Positions 51,617-62,601 of a stretch of 64,000 nucleotides of DNA are shown piece by piece. Where the stretch lies: positions 1 through 64,000 of the forward strand of contig NZ_JBAJEX010000004.1 of NCBI RefSeq assembly GCF_039822265.1, given 5' to 3'. This DNA comes from Thiobacter sp. AK1. GTDB lineage: Bacteria; Pseudomonadota; Gammaproteobacteria; Burkholderiales; Thiobacteraceae. The translations under genes and the position numbers were made by a program. Position 1 is the stretch's first letter; every line of letters starts with the position of its first letter. Under the pieces are notes generated by a model. It searched no databases and was not told the DNA's origin. It saw nothing but the letters and a program-made list of their open reading frames with translations.

Positions 51617-52084
51617 CTAGCGCGGCACGACGCGCGCCGTCTCGCCGCTGCCTTCGATGCGCACCGCCATGCCGGACTTGAGGCGCGCATCCACGGGCTG
51701 AACGATGGTGACACTGCCGCCGCTGGTCATCTGCACCGTCACCCGCTGGGCATCCTTCTTTTTCATCTTGCTTTCGGCCACGGTGCCGGCCGCCGCCCCG
51801 GCAGCGGCGCCAACCACGGCACCCACGGTGGAGCCGCGCCCCTCCCCGATCTGCGAGCCCAACAGGCCACCGGCCACCGCACCCGCGACAGTGCCGATGC
51901 CGAACTTGTAGTCCTCATCCACCTTGATGAGCTCGAGCTGGGTGATCTTGCCGGTACGCTCGCCGTGGACGCTCGCACTTGTTCCCGTCTCGCCATATTT
52001 GGGCCCGCCGAGCTGGGGCATCTCGGCGCAGCCGGTGGCCAGAACGGCAGCGGCAAGCCAGGCGATTGCCAATTGCGGTTTCAT
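51617..52084 (-). CDS. SlyB-like outer-membrane lipoprotein (glycine zipper)
   Basis: The 155-residue protein has a lipobox (LATGC, Cys19) and a glycine-zipper segment ('GTVAGAVAGGLLGSQIGEGRGSTVGAVVGAAAGAAAG' region, about 62-100), as in SlyB and other 2TM glycine-zipper lipoproteins. A C-terminal beta-rich domain follows ('VTVQMTSGGSVTIVQP'). GGAGAAG ribosome binding site. Likely contributes to outer-membrane integrity. Confidence 0.9.
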   Translation of the reverse strand: MKPQLAIAWLAAAVLATGCAEMPQLGGPKYGETGTSASVHGERTGKITQLELIKVDEDYKFGIGTVAGAVAGGLLGSQIGEGRGSTVGAVVGAAAGAAAGTVAESKMKKKDAQRVTVQMTSGGSVTIVQPVDARLKSGMAVRIEGSGETARVVPR

Positions 52085-52167
52085 GCCCTTCTCCTTTGGC
52101 TGTCCCGGCCGGTGAATCCGGCCCGTCGATTCAATGTAGACAGCGGGAGCGGGCGAAGCAAGGCGGC

Positions 52168-53784
52168 CTATCCGAAACGCTGCCCGTGCTCGCGGGTGGC
52201 GTGGAAAGCGACCTGGGGCCACTTCTCCATCAGGATGTTCAGGTTGTAGCGGTTGGTGGCCAGATACACCGGGTTGCCGTCCACGTCCTTGGCCATGCGG
52301 TTGTACTGCTCGTTCTCGAAATTGCGGCGCGTGGCCTCATCCGGGAAGGTGAGCCAGCGCGCGGTATAGATATCGGCCGCGTCATAGATCGCATCCACCT
52401 TGTATTCCGCCTGCAGCCGCGCCGCCACCACCTCGAACTGCAGCTGACCCACCGCGCCCAGCAACAGGTCGCCGCCGCTGAAGGGTTCGAACACCTGGAT
52501 CGCGCCCTCCTCGCCCAGCTCGCGCAGGCCCTTCTGGAGCTGTTTCGACTTCATGGGATCGCGCGATCGCGCGCTGCGGAAGAGTTCCGGCGCGAAATAG
52601 GGAATACCTTTGAACTGGAGCACTTCGCCCTCGGTGAGGGTATCACCGATCTGCAGCTGGCCGTGGTTGTGGATGCCGATGATGTCGCCGGCCACGCCGT
52701 CCGCCATGTGCACGCGCTCGTTGGCCATGAAGGTGAGTGCATTGGAAAGCTTCATCTCCCGCTTGAGCCGCATGTGGCTCACCTTCATGCCCGAGCTGTA
52801 GCGCCCGGAGCAGATGCGGAAGAAAGCGATGCGGTCGCGGTGCTTGGGGTCCATGTTGGCCTGGATCTTGAACACGAAGCCGGTAAAGGCAGGCTCCGCC
52901 GGCTGCACCATGCGCGTGCCGCCATCCCGCGGCTGGGGTGGCGGTGCCCATTCCACCAGCGCCTGCAGGATTTCCTGCACGCCGAAGTTGTTGATAGCGG
53001 AACCGAAGAACACCGGCGTCTGCTCTCCGGCGAGGAAGCGCTTTAGATCGAAGGGTGCGCTCGCCCCCTGGATCAGCTCCACGTCCCCCCTCAGGCGCGC
53101 CACTTCGTCCGGGAAGGCGGCATCCAGCGCGGGATTGTTCAGGCCTTCGATGACCTCCTGCTGCGCACTCACTTTGTCCTCGCCTGGTGTGAACCGCATC
53201 AGGCGCGCGCGCTGCAAATGCCACACGCCCCGGAAGTGTTTGCCCATGCCGATGGGCCAGGTGATGGGCGCGCAGTCGATTTTGAGCACCGACTCGATTT
53301 CCTCGATGAGCTCGATGGGCTCGCGCACCTCGCGGTCGAGCTTGTTGACGAAGGTGATGATGGGTGTGTTGCGCAGCCGGCACACCTCCAGGAGCTTGAT
53401 GGTCTGGGCTTCCACGCCCTTGGCGGCGTCGATCACCATCACCGCCGCGTCCACCGCGGTCAGCACGCGGTAGGTATCTTCGGAAAAGTCCTCGTGGCCG
53501 GGGGTGTCCAGCAGGTTGATCACGTGGCCGGCGTATTCGAACTGCATCACCGAGCTGGTGACGGAAATGCCGCGCTGCTTTTCCACTTCCATCCAGTCGG
53601 AGGTGGCGTGGCGGCTGCTCTTTCTCGCCTTCACCGTGCCCGCGAGCTGAATGGCGCCGCCAAACAGCAAGAGCTTTTCCGTGAGCGTGGTCTTGCCCGC
53701 GTCCGGGTGGGAGATGATGGCGAAGGTGCGGCGGCGGGCCACCTCGCGCAGGCGTTCGGCAGGAAAGGCAGTATCGTTGCTCAT
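52168..53784 (-). CDS. prfC: Peptide chain release factor 3
   Basis: The 538-residue GTPase has the G1 loop in '[16 protein letters not shown]', switch region '[17 protein letters not shown]', '[16 protein letters not shown]' (G3) and 'TFVNKLDRE' (G4), all typical of RF3. It recycles RF1/RF2 from the ribosome. Length matches E. coli RF3 (529). Confidence 0.97.
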   Translation of the reverse strand: MSNDTAFPAERLREVARRRTFAIISHPDAGKTTLTEKLLLFGGAIQLAGTVKARKSSRHATSDWMEVEKQRGISVTSSVMQFEYAGHVINLLDTPGHEDFSEDTYRVLTAVDAAVMVIDAAKGVEAQTIKLLEVCRLRNTPIITFVNKLDREVREPIELIEEIESVLKIDCAPITWPIGMGKHFRGVWHLQRARLMRFTPGEDKVSAQQEVIEGLNNPALDAAFPDEVARLRGDVELIQGASAPFDLKRFLAGEQTPVFFGSAINNFGVQEILQALVEWAPPPQPRDGGTRMVQPAEPAFTGFVFKIQANMDPKHRDRIAFFRICSGRYSSGMKVSHMRLKREMKLSNALTFMANERVHMADGVAGDIIGIHNHGQLQIGDTLTEGEVLQFKGIPYFAPELFRSARSRDPMKSKQLQKGLRELGEEGAIQVFEPFSGGDLLLGAVGQLQFEVVAARLQAEYKVDAIYDAADIYTARWLTFPDEATRRNFENEQYNRMAKDVDGNPVYLATNRYNLNILMEKWPQVAFHATREHGQRFG

Positions 53785-53848
53785 GGAAATAGCGAAACAA
53801 AAAAACCGCCGGCATGCCGCGCCGACGGTGAAACAGAATTATACCGCG

Positions 53849-54403
53849 CTATGCCTCGGGCCCGCGCTTGGCGCGATACATGTCGGCATCGGCATGGCGC
53901 AGCAGTTCGTCGGTGCGCGCCAGCACCTGCGCCTGGCGGGGCACCGCTTGGGTGAGGGTGAGCCGCCGCGCCTCTTCCCTCTGGCCGGCCTCGTCCAGTT
54001 CCAGGACGCGTTCTACGATCAAGGCCACCTCCCGGTTGAGGGCACGGGCGGCGGCGAGCCTGGCCCGCTCCTCCCCATCCTGGGCACGGGCTTCCACCTC
54101 GGCGCGAGCCTGCATGAAGCGACTGGCGATCTCACCCATCTGCTGGCGGTATTCGTCGCGACGGAAAGGATCGGTCTCCATGAGCAGCATGTGGAGGCGC
54201 AACATGCGTTCTCGCACCGCGAGACGCATTTCGTGGATGAGCGCAAGCCGCGCCTGCTGATCGTCCACGATGGCCTGGACCTGGCTGCGCAGGCCGTGCA
54301 GGCTCAGCAAGGCCACCAGGGTGATGGCGGCCAGCAGGACCAGCTCGAAGATAAAGGCCAGTTTGAGCCAGCGGAGAAAACTGCGATGGGTTGGGTCGGT
54401 CAT
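53849..54403 (-). pseudogene. Diguanylate-cyclase remnant: sensor region joined to the last GGDEF helix
   Basis: The 184-residue product has one transmembrane helix (about 13-35) and a helical sensor-like region (about 40-160, 4HB-like). It ends LLRHADADMYRAKRGPEA, which matches the final helix of GGDEF domains (ADxALYxAKxxG). The catalytic part of the GGDEF domain is missing, so an internal in-frame deletion from a longer diguanylate cyclase is likely. It may still act as a membrane sensor. Called pseudogene because the output domain is lost. Confidence 0.55.
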
Positions 54404-54749
54404 GGGTGGAGCGCGCTTTTTCTACTGCTCTCCTCCCCCAATTACGGCTGTCTCTGGCTGGACTTGAGTCCGCTCTACGGCGGGCGCCTCAAGCCACGCC
54501 GTGCGCAGCACGGCCAGATGCTCGGCCCGTTGCTGGGCCGTGACGCGCTTTGGCCGCCCGTGTTGCCGGCACACACATTCCCGTTTTCCCAGGGGAGAAA
54601 CTCGATCCCCATCCCCTGCAGCCGGCTGCGCGGGGCCCCGAGCGCACAGGTCCGCCAGCGCCTGCTTTAGGCGCCGTCGGGCTCGGGCAAGCGGCGGCCA
54701 GCCGTCTGGCCCGCTCCGCGATGCCTGCCAGACTGGTCACACCTGGGGC
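54404..54749 (-). other. 346-bp gap with an open frame but no start codon
   Basis: On the minus strand a frame of about 100 codons stays open from 54736 to 54431 (content such as RLKQALADLC, GRPKRVTAQQRAEHLA and AWLEAPAVERTQV). It looks protein-like but has no ATG in frame and no recognisable family. Possibly a decayed gene. Confidence 0.25.
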
Positions 54750-55013
54750 TCAGTCCGACGTGGCCTTGATGCCGGCCCGAGTGAGGAATTCGCGCAGCAC
54801 CTTGATGTGATCGCGGGTCAGCACGCTGCTGTGATGGGGGTGATGCAAAAAACCCTCCGTACCATTGAGCAACACCTTGAAGCGCGCGCCGTGCGCGGGC
54901 TCCACCTTGGCGCCCAGGTGGTGCAGCAGGGACTCGACCTCGCGCCAGTGGATGTTGCCACTCACGGGATCGCGAAACAGCGCCTTGAGAAGTTGGTCGT
55001 GCTTGTGACTCAT
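54750..55013 (-). CDS. HicA-like small protein, no HicB partner
   Basis: The 87-residue protein resembles HicA-type double-stranded-RNA-binding folds: 'LLKALFRDPVSGNIHWREVESLLHHLGAKVE' followed by 'FKVLLNGTEGFLHHPHHSSVL' (the His positions near residues 57-61) and 'DHIKVLREFLTRAGI'. Ribosome binding site AAAGGAGCG. HicA toxins normally sit before hicB; none is adjacent, so it may be a stand-alone relative. Confidence 0.65.
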   Translation of the reverse strand: MSHKHDQLLKALFRDPVSGNIHWREVESLLHHLGAKVEPAHGARFKVLLNGTEGFLHHPHHSSVLTRDHIKVLREFLTRAGIKATSD

Positions 55014-55099
55014 GCCTTCGCTCCTTTGGAGATGCTGCAGAATTTCGTCTATCACCACCTGCTAAAGGATCACAGGCTGCGGGTGTGAGGAATGAAGAG

Positions 55100-55173
55100 T
55101 GGGCCCGCTGGGACTCGAACCCAGGACCAAAGGATTATGAGTCCTCTGCTCTGACCAGCTGAGCTACAGGCCC
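55100..55173 (-). tRNA. tRNA with CAT anticodon (Ile2 or Met)
   Basis: On the minus strand the gene begins GGGCCTGTAGCTC, has the anticodon loop CTCATAA with anticodon CAT, the T arm GGTTCGAGTCC and a 7-bp acceptor stem closing with CGGGCCC. No CCA is encoded. The stem-loop GGACTCATAATCC resembles E. coli tRNA-Ile2 (k2C34, GACTCATAATC) as much as elongator Met. Located downstream of rpoD. Confidence 0.9.
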
Positions 55174-55391
55174 GTATAACGGAACTGGCCGGGGAACCCG
55201 GCCAGCGTCGAACCTTGGCATTCTATGCTTTGCGGGCAGGCGCACGCAACGGGATGGCACGTCGCCGACACCGTGCTTGCGCGCTGGTCGGAAGCAATCT
55301 GTCCCGGTTGGCCACGGGTGGGTAGCTGAGCGCTGTCCAGATCAGGCCAAGAGGCAGTACCCTAGCTACCCAGGTGGAGTAAATCCCAGAG

Positions 55392-55416
55392 AAAAAGCCG
55401 GCAGAGCCGGCCTTTT
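55392..55416 (-). terminator. Intrinsic terminator downstream of rpoD
   Basis: On the minus strand GCCGGC-TCT-GCCGGC followed by TTTTT; nearly symmetric, so it may serve both directions. 55174-55522 has no gene. Confidence 0.7.
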
Positions 55417-55522
55417 CATCGCTGATCGCGGCAACCCTGCTACGTTTCCGCCCGTTCCACAGGAACGCAGGTGAGACGTTCGAGGAGGCAGCACCTCGCA
55501 CGGAAGCGGGTTTGCGCCACGC

Positions 55523-57403
<1,881 letters not shown>

Positions 57404-57487
57404 GTCTGCCCGAATCCAGGTTAGGGTTGTCACTGCGCCGAAAAAACCGCGTATTGTAGCCGATTTTCGGCTATCCGCCCACAGCCT

Positions 57488-59236
57488 TTAGGCGCGGCGC
57501 GTGGCCGCAAGTTCCCGCAGCAAAAGCTGTTTTTGCTCCGGTGTCAGGCCTTGGGTACGTTCCAGGGCGAGCAGCCCCTCGATGCGCCGGCGCCGCGCCG
57601 CCTCCTCAATGCGCGCCAGGGCGTCGGCGAATTCCCGCTCCAGGTCGAAGCCGTCGTCTAGCAGCAGGGCCTCGGCCGCCACCTCTTCCATGAGGCGGCC
57701 CGCCTCGGTATCGCGAAACGCTTCCAGGAGTTGGGCGCCGGTCTCCACGTGGGGATGGGCCGCGAGATATGCAAGCACCTCGCCCACCACCGCGCCTTCC
57801 CCATCCTCGGCGGTATCGGCTTGCCACACCACGCCGCGTCCCAAGGCAGGGCGCGCCAACAGCAGGCGCAATAGCTGCCGGTTGCGCGATGGCGCCCGGC
57901 GCACCCGCGGCGCGAAACGCGGCGCCGGGCTGGCCAAGTCGCCCGCCCGCTTCAAGGGAGCAGAAAGCAGCGCGGTCAGTTCGGCTGGTGCGAGGCCTAC
58001 CAGCTCCGCGAGACGTTTGCGCAGCAACATGGCCAAAGCCGGCGCCTGCACCTGTTCGATCAGCGGCCGCGCCTCCTGGAGCAGGCGCGCGCGCCCTTCC
58101 TCGCTTTGGATGTCATTACGCGTGGTGAGCTCGCGGAAGAGGAACTGGCTGAGGGGGAGGGCCTGGGCGAGCTGGGCCTCGAACGCCTGTCGTCCGTGGG
58201 CACGGATGAAACTGTCCGGGTCTTCTCCCTCGGGGAGGAACAGGAAGGAAAGAGTGGCGCCGTCGGTAAGGGCGGGCAGGCTGTTTTCCAGCGCCCGCCA
58301 GGCGGCGAGCCTGCCCGCCGCATCCCCGTCGAAGCAAAACACGATGCGCTCGGCCAGACGCAGCAGACGCTGGACCTGGTGGGGCGTAGTGGCCGTGCCC
58401 AGGGTGGCCACCGCGTATTCCACGCCGTGCTGGGCCAAGGCCACCACATCCATGTAGCCTTCCACCACCAGCACGCGCCCCGCCTCGCGGATCGCCCGAC
58501 GCGCCTGGGCCAGCCCGTAGAGTTCCTGCCCCTTCTGAAACAGGGGCGTCTCGGGAGAATTGAGGTATTTGGGTTCGCCCTGCCCCAGCACCCGGCCACC
58601 GAAGCCGATGACATCGCCACGCACATCCAGAATGGGAAACATGATGCGATCGCGGAAACGGTCATAGCGCCGCCCCGTTTCGTGGTCTATCACCAGTCCC
58701 GCTTCCGCCAGCACGGGGGATGCAGCATAGTCTGGAAACACCGCCGCCAGGTTCTGCCAGTGGTCTGGCGCGTAGCCGATGCCAAAGCGGGCGGCGATCT
58801 CACCCGACAGGCCACGTCGCTTGAGATAGTCGATGGCCCGCGATGAGGCTTTGAGCTGCTGCCGGTAGTAGTGCAGCGCCTGGGCAAGCGCCGCACGCAT
58901 GGCGGCAAAGCGATCCCTGCCGGCTTCGGGCCTTTCGCCCCTTACGTCCCTTGGCACGGTCAGTCCCACGCTCTGCGCCAGTTGCGCCACCGCTTCGGGA
59001 AAACCGATGCCCTGGTATTCCATGAGGAAACCGATGGCCGTGCCATGGGCGCCGCAGCCGAAGCAGTGATAAAACTGCTTGCTCGGGCTCACCGTAAAGG
59101 AGGGCGTTTTTTCCTTGTGGAAAGGACAGCACGCACTATAGTTGGCCCCCGCCTTCTTGAGGGGCACATAACGGCCCACCACCTCGACGATGTCGATGCG
59201 CTTGAGCAGCTCTTCGATGAAAGATTGGGGAATCAT
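57488..59236 (-). CDS. dnaG: DNA primase
   Basis: The 582-residue protein has the CHC2 zinc-binding domain (Cys37, His40, Cys58, Cys61), then the catalytic TOPRIM domain with 'VLVVEGYMDVVAL' near 260. The C-terminal DnaB-binding region follows. It lies 84 bp upstream of rpoD and 28 bp downstream of yqeY, the classic macromolecular synthesis cluster order. Start MIPQSF is the family-typical one. Confidence 0.97.
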   Translation of the reverse strand: MIPQSFIEELLKRIDIVEVVGRYVPLKKAGANYSACCPFHKEKTPSFTVSPSKQFYHCFGCGAHGTAIGFLMEYQGIGFPEAVAQLAQSVGLTVPRDVRGERPEAGRDRFAAMRAALAQALHYYRQQLKASSRAIDYLKRRGLSGEIAARFGIGYAPDHWQNLAAVFPDYAASPVLAEAGLVIDHETGRRYDRFRDRIMFPILDVRGDVIGFGGRVLGQGEPKYLNSPETPLFQKGQELYGLAQARRAIREAGRVLVVEGYMDVVALAQHGVEYAVATLGTATTPHQVQRLLRLAERIVFCFDGDAAGRLAAWRALENSLPALTDGATLSFLFLPEGEDPDSFIRAHGRQAFEAQLAQALPLSQFLFRELTTRNDIQSEEGRARLLQEARPLIEQVQAPALAMLLRKRLAELVGLAPAELTALLSAPLKRAGDLASPAPRFAPRVRRAPSRNRQLLRLLLARPALGRGVVWQADTAEDGEGAVVGEVLAYLAAHPHVETGAQLLEAFRDTEAGRLMEEVAAEALLLDDGFDLEREFADALARIEEAARRRRIEGLLALERTQGLTPEQKQLLLRELAATRRA

Positions 59237-59264
59237 GCCGCCGGCAAGCCCCGCAGCCGGCACA

Positions 59265-59708
59265 CTAGGACAGACGCGCCTTCACCAGGGCCGAAACCTT
59301 GCCCATGTCGGCGCGGCCGGCGAGCTTGGGCCGAACGAGATTCATCACCTTGCCCATGTCGGCCATGGTCTTGGCACCGCTTTCGGTGAGGGCATGCTCG
59401 ACGATGGCCGCCACTTCCTGATCCGAGAGGGGTTGCGGCAGATAAGCCTCGAGCACTTCGATCTCGAATTTCTCCACGTCCGCCAGATCCTGCCGCCCCC
59501 CTTTTTCGTACTGGGCAATGGATTCCCGCCGCTGTTTGATCATTTTCTCCACCACGGCGATCACCTGGGCATCATCCAGGCTGATCCGTTCGTCCACCTC
59601 ACGCTGTTTGATGGCAGCAAGCAACAGCCGCAAGGCGGATAGGCGTGCGCTGTCCTTGGCGCGCATGGCCTGTTTCATGTCTTCGGTGATGCGGTCTTTG
59701 AGATTCAT
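59265..59708 (-). CDS. GatB/YqeY domain protein
   Basis: The 147-residue protein matches YqeY: 'IKQREVDERISLDDAQVIAVVEKMIKQRRESI' and 'VLEAYLPQPLSDQEVAAIV', then 'KTMADMGKVMNLVRPKLAGRADMGKVSALVK', the GatB-tail-like fold. Function possibly in tRNA-dependent amidation or tRNA binding. First gene of the minus-strand yqeY-dnaG-rpoD cluster. Confidence 0.93.
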   Translation of the reverse strand: MNLKDRITEDMKQAMRAKDSARLSALRLLLAAIKQREVDERISLDDAQVIAVVEKMIKQRRESIAQYEKGGRQDLADVEKFEIEVLEAYLPQPLSDQEVAAIVEHALTESGAKTMADMGKVMNLVRPKLAGRADMGKVSALVKARLS

Positions 59709-59729
59709 GGACGACCTCGCGCGGCTACT

Positions 59730-59876
59730 ATGAGCGTTACGTAAATAGGCGACACCTTTGTGCCTTGCCCGCAAAAGCGGGGAGCCAGGAAAACAGCCAA
59801 GAATACTTTGGATTCCCGCTTTCGCTGGAAGGACAGTTTCCTTCCGCGGCCTGACTACTACTTTCGTAAAGCTCGC
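59730..59876. repeat. 147-bp MITE, decayed copy
   Basis: Same length and order as the other copies (TGAGCGTTACGTAAAT at left, TCGTAAAGCTC near right) but with many substitutions and a lost TA at the left end. It lies just upstream of yqeY and may alter its promoter. 59877-60041 holds nothing else visible. Confidence 0.7.
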
Positions 59877-60041
59877 TTAAGTGGTTTCCTGGAGTGCATT
59901 TCGGCCTGGGCAGGCGAAAGATGGGGTGTTTCGAATGTTAGCACCGGCAACCGGCTTTTGACACGAAAGCTTAAAGAAATCCCTGTTTCGGCCGCTATTT
60001 TCAATTTACTCCGCTCAGCGTGGCCTGTGCCACCCAACGAA

Positions 60042-61346
60042 ATGGCGAAATCTGTCTTCTCTGGTCTGCGGCTAAAACTGGTGGCCATCACGGCGGTTGG
60101 GGTGGCGCTCGCCTCCACCGTGCTGGGCACGTGGCGTGTCTCCCTGGAAAAGCAGCGGCTGCAGGCAGAACTCACCCGCTTGGGCCAGGAGCGCGCGGCT
60201 CTCATCGCGGAGGCGGTGGCCAATCTGGTAGTGGGCTACGACTACTCCAACATGGAATCCCTGGCCGAGCGCATCGTCAACCAGGCCGATGTGCAGCAGC
60301 TGGTGGTCCGCAACCGCGACGGCAAGATCATGGTGCTACGCAACCGCCCCGCCTTGCCAGGCCAACCCGTGCTCAGCTTTCGGGTGCCGGTGCGGTTTGG
60401 TGACACGTCGGTGGGCGAGGTGGAGCTCGCCGTCTCCCTTGCCCGTCTTGACCAGGAAATTGCCCGCCTCTATCGCGACGTGCTGGTGGAACAACTCTTC
60501 TTCGCCGTTTTCCTGGGGCTCGTAATTTATCTCGGCACCTCGCGCCTGATCGTGCGTCCCGTGACTCGCCTGACCCGCCACATGCAGGCGCTGGCAGACC
60601 AGCCCGAGGCAGCCCCCTTGCCCGAACCACACAGCCGTGACGAGATCGGGGACCTCGCACGGGTGTTCAACCGGCTGCAAAGCCGCGTGCGCGAAGCCCA
60701 GCAGCGCCTGCGGGAGAAGATCGACCTGGCGGGCACGGCCCTGATGCAGACCAACGAGCAATTGCAGGCGCGTACCCGGGAGCTGGAGGAACGCACGCGC
60801 GAGCTGGAAAAGGCCTTGGCCCTGGTGGAAAAGCTGGCCGTCACCGATAGCCTCACGGAGCTACGCAACCGGCGCTATTTCGACGACAGCCTGGCGGCTG
60901 CCTTCGCCCGCGCCCAGCGTTTCGGTGAAGCCCTGTGTCTAGTCCTAGCCGACGTGGACCATTTCAAGACCATCAACGACAACCACGGTCATGCCGCGGG
61001 CGATGCGGTGCTCCAGGCGTTGGCCGCGGCCTTTCGCAACCGGGTCCGGGACACCGACGTGGTGGCGCGCCTGGGCGGTGATGAGTTCGCCTTCCTGCTC
61101 TACCACACTACCCTGAAGGAGGCTGAAATCTTTTGCGCCGACCTCCTCAGCCTCGCCGCGCAACTGCGCTTTGACTTTCAGGGGCAGGCGGTCTCGGTGC
61201 GCCTATCCATTGGCTACGCCTGCATTAGCCGCGCCACCCCTAGCGTAGAAGCGCTCTACGGCGCCGCGGACGAGGCGCTTTACGAGGCCAAGCGCCGCGG
61301 CCGCGCCCAGGCAGTGGGGTATCCATTCCAAGCCACATCCACTTGA
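60042..61346 (+). CDS. Membrane diguanylate cyclase (HAMP-GGDEF)
   Basis: The 434-residue protein has TM1 at 9-31, a periplasmic sensor region to about 135, TM2 at about 146-166, HAMP and a coiled coil to 260. The GGDEF domain has the intact motif GGDEF at 345-349. An I-site RDTD precedes it by 5 residues, so product inhibition by c-di-GMP is expected. The start was placed at MAKSVF, where hydrophobic and coding content begin; no clear ribosome binding site. Followed 12 bp later by a PhnD-like gene. Confidence 0.92.
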   Translation: MAKSVFSGLRLKLVAITAVGVALASTVLGTWRVSLEKQRLQAELTRLGQERAALIAEAVANLVVGYDYSNMESLAERIVNQADVQQLVVRNRDGKIMVLRNRPALPGQPVLSFRVPVRFGDTSVGEVELAVSLARLDQEIARLYRDVLVEQLFFAVFLGLVIYLGTSRLIVRPVTRLTRHMQALADQPEAAPLPEPHSRDEIGDLARVFNRLQSRVREAQQRLREKIDLAGTALMQTNEQLQARTRELEERTRELEKALALVEKLAVTDSLTELRNRRYFDDSLAAAFARAQRFGEALCLVLADVDHFKTINDNHGHAAGDAVLQALAAAFRNRVRDTDVVARLGGDEFAFLLYHTTLKEAEIFCADLLSLAAQLRFDFQGQAVSVRLSIGYACISRATPSVEALYGAADEALYEAKRRGRAQAVGYPFQATST

Positions 61347-61358
61347 GGAGGCCAGCGC

Positions 61359-62204
61359 ATGCAAAACCCGAACCTGCATCCGATGCCCCGTATTCTCTTC
61401 GCCCTGGTGCTCCTGGCCGCGGCCGCGCTTTGCCGCGCCGCCGACCGGGAACCGCTCTATCTCGGTTCGGTGGCCATGGACACGCCGGCGGAAATGGTGC
61501 GCCGACTCACGCCCCTAGCCGACTATCTGGGTCGGCGCACGGGCTTGCGTGTAGAGTTCCGGGCCTCGCCGGATCTGGGTTCGGCGGTGCAAGAGCTGGG
61601 ACGCAATCTCACCCAGATCGCCTATCTCACGCCGGTGGCCTATCTGGAGGCACGCGAGCAGTACAACGCCCAGCCGCTGGTGGCGCCTTTAACCCGCGGC
61701 AAGACCACCTTCCACCTGGTGATCGCCACCCGCGCCGACAGTCCCTACCGGCGTACGACGGACCTGCGCGGCAAGCGCTTCGCCTTCGGCGACCCCAAGG
61801 CCCTCTTGCAACGTGCGGTGGTGGTGGAAAGCGGCATCCGCCTGGAAGAATTCAGCAGCTACGCGTTTCTCAAGCACTACGACAACATCGCCAAGGCAGT
61901 GCTGAACCAGGATTTCGACGCGGGCATCCTCAAGGACACCGTGTACGAACAATACGAGCCGCACGGGTTGCGGCGGCTTTACACCTCGCCGCCCCTGCCC
62001 TCCTATCTGTTCGCGGTGAGTGAGCGTCTGCCTCCGGCCACGGTGGCGAAACTGAAAGCGGCCTTCCTGGAACTCAAGGCCTCCAACCCTCAACACAAGG
62101 CGATTCTGCGCGAGCTGGACGCAGGCTATGAGGGCTTCGAGCCGGTGGAAGACCGTGACTACGACCTGATCCGCCGCATGACCGCCCCCTTCAGGACGCA
62201 GTGA
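61359..62204 (+). CDS. PhnD-like periplasmic substrate-binding protein
   Basis: The 281-residue protein has a signal peptide (FALVLLAAAALCRAA) and the phosphate/phosphonate ABC transporter binding-protein fold: 'YLGSVAMDTPAEMVRRLTPLADYLGRRTG', 'LTPVAYLEAREQYNAQPLVAPL', 'LRGKRFAFGDPKALLQ' and 'YEGFEPVEDRDYDLIRRM' at the C-terminus. No transporter genes follow. As it directly follows a membrane diguanylate cyclase gene (12 bp gap), it probably senses a ligand for it. GAGGAGG ribosome binding site. Confidence 0.88.
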   Translation: MQNPNLHPMPRILFALVLLAAAALCRAADREPLYLGSVAMDTPAEMVRRLTPLADYLGRRTGLRVEFRASPDLGSAVQELGRNLTQIAYLTPVAYLEAREQYNAQPLVAPLTRGKTTFHLVIATRADSPYRRTTDLRGKRFAFGDPKALLQRAVVVESGIRLEEFSSYAFLKHYDNIAKAVLNQDFDAGILKDTVYEQYEPHGLRRLYTSPPLPSYLFAVSERLPPATVAKLKAAFLELKASNPQHKAILRELDAGYEGFEPVEDRDYDLIRRMTAPFRTQ

Positions 62205-62211
62205 GAGGCGC

Positions 62212-62241
62212 AAAAAAAGCGCCGGGTTCTCAATCCGGCGC
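62212..62241 (-). terminator. Bidirectional intrinsic terminator between phnD-like gene and rpsU
   Basis: GCGCCGG at 62219-62225 pairs with CCGGCGC at 62235-62241 (loop of 9 nt); followed on the minus strand by a run of seven T. It ends rpsU transcription and may also stop read-through from the other side. Confidence 0.8.
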
Positions 62242-62288
62242 GTCTTGCCTGTGTCAACAGCGGCCGGGCTAAAGCCCCGGCAGGGGAA

Positions 62289-62501
62289 TCAGTACAGCTT
62301 GGGCGGCAACATTTGGCTACGCAGGCGCTTGTAGTGGCGCTTGATCGCCGCCGCCATCTTGCGCTTGCGCTCGGCCGTGGGCTTTTCGTAATACTCGCGA
62401 GCACGCAGCTCCGTGAGCAGGCCGCTCTTCTCGATGGTGCGCTTGAAGCGGCGCAGGGCCACGTCAAAGGGCTCGTTCTCTTTCACTCGTACGACAGGCA
62501 T
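62289..62501 (-). CDS. rpsU: 30S ribosomal protein S21
   Basis: The 70-residue basic protein [21 protein letters not shown] onward is typical S21. It starts translation with GAGGTGG and an ATG. It is divergent from tsaD (100 bp between starts, enough for both promoters) and separated from yqeY by the diguanylate cyclase pair. Confidence 0.97.
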   Translation of the reverse strand: MPVVRVKENEPFDVALRRFKRTIEKSGLLTELRAREYYEKPTAERKRKMAAAIKRHYKRLRSQMLPPKLY

Positions 62502-62601
62502 CAAACCACCTCGGTTGGAAATCCGGTAAAAACCGCAATCCTAGCAACAAAGCCGAGCCAAGACAAGGCGCGGGGGCCGCGGCCAGGGTAGAATCCGCAC
62601 C

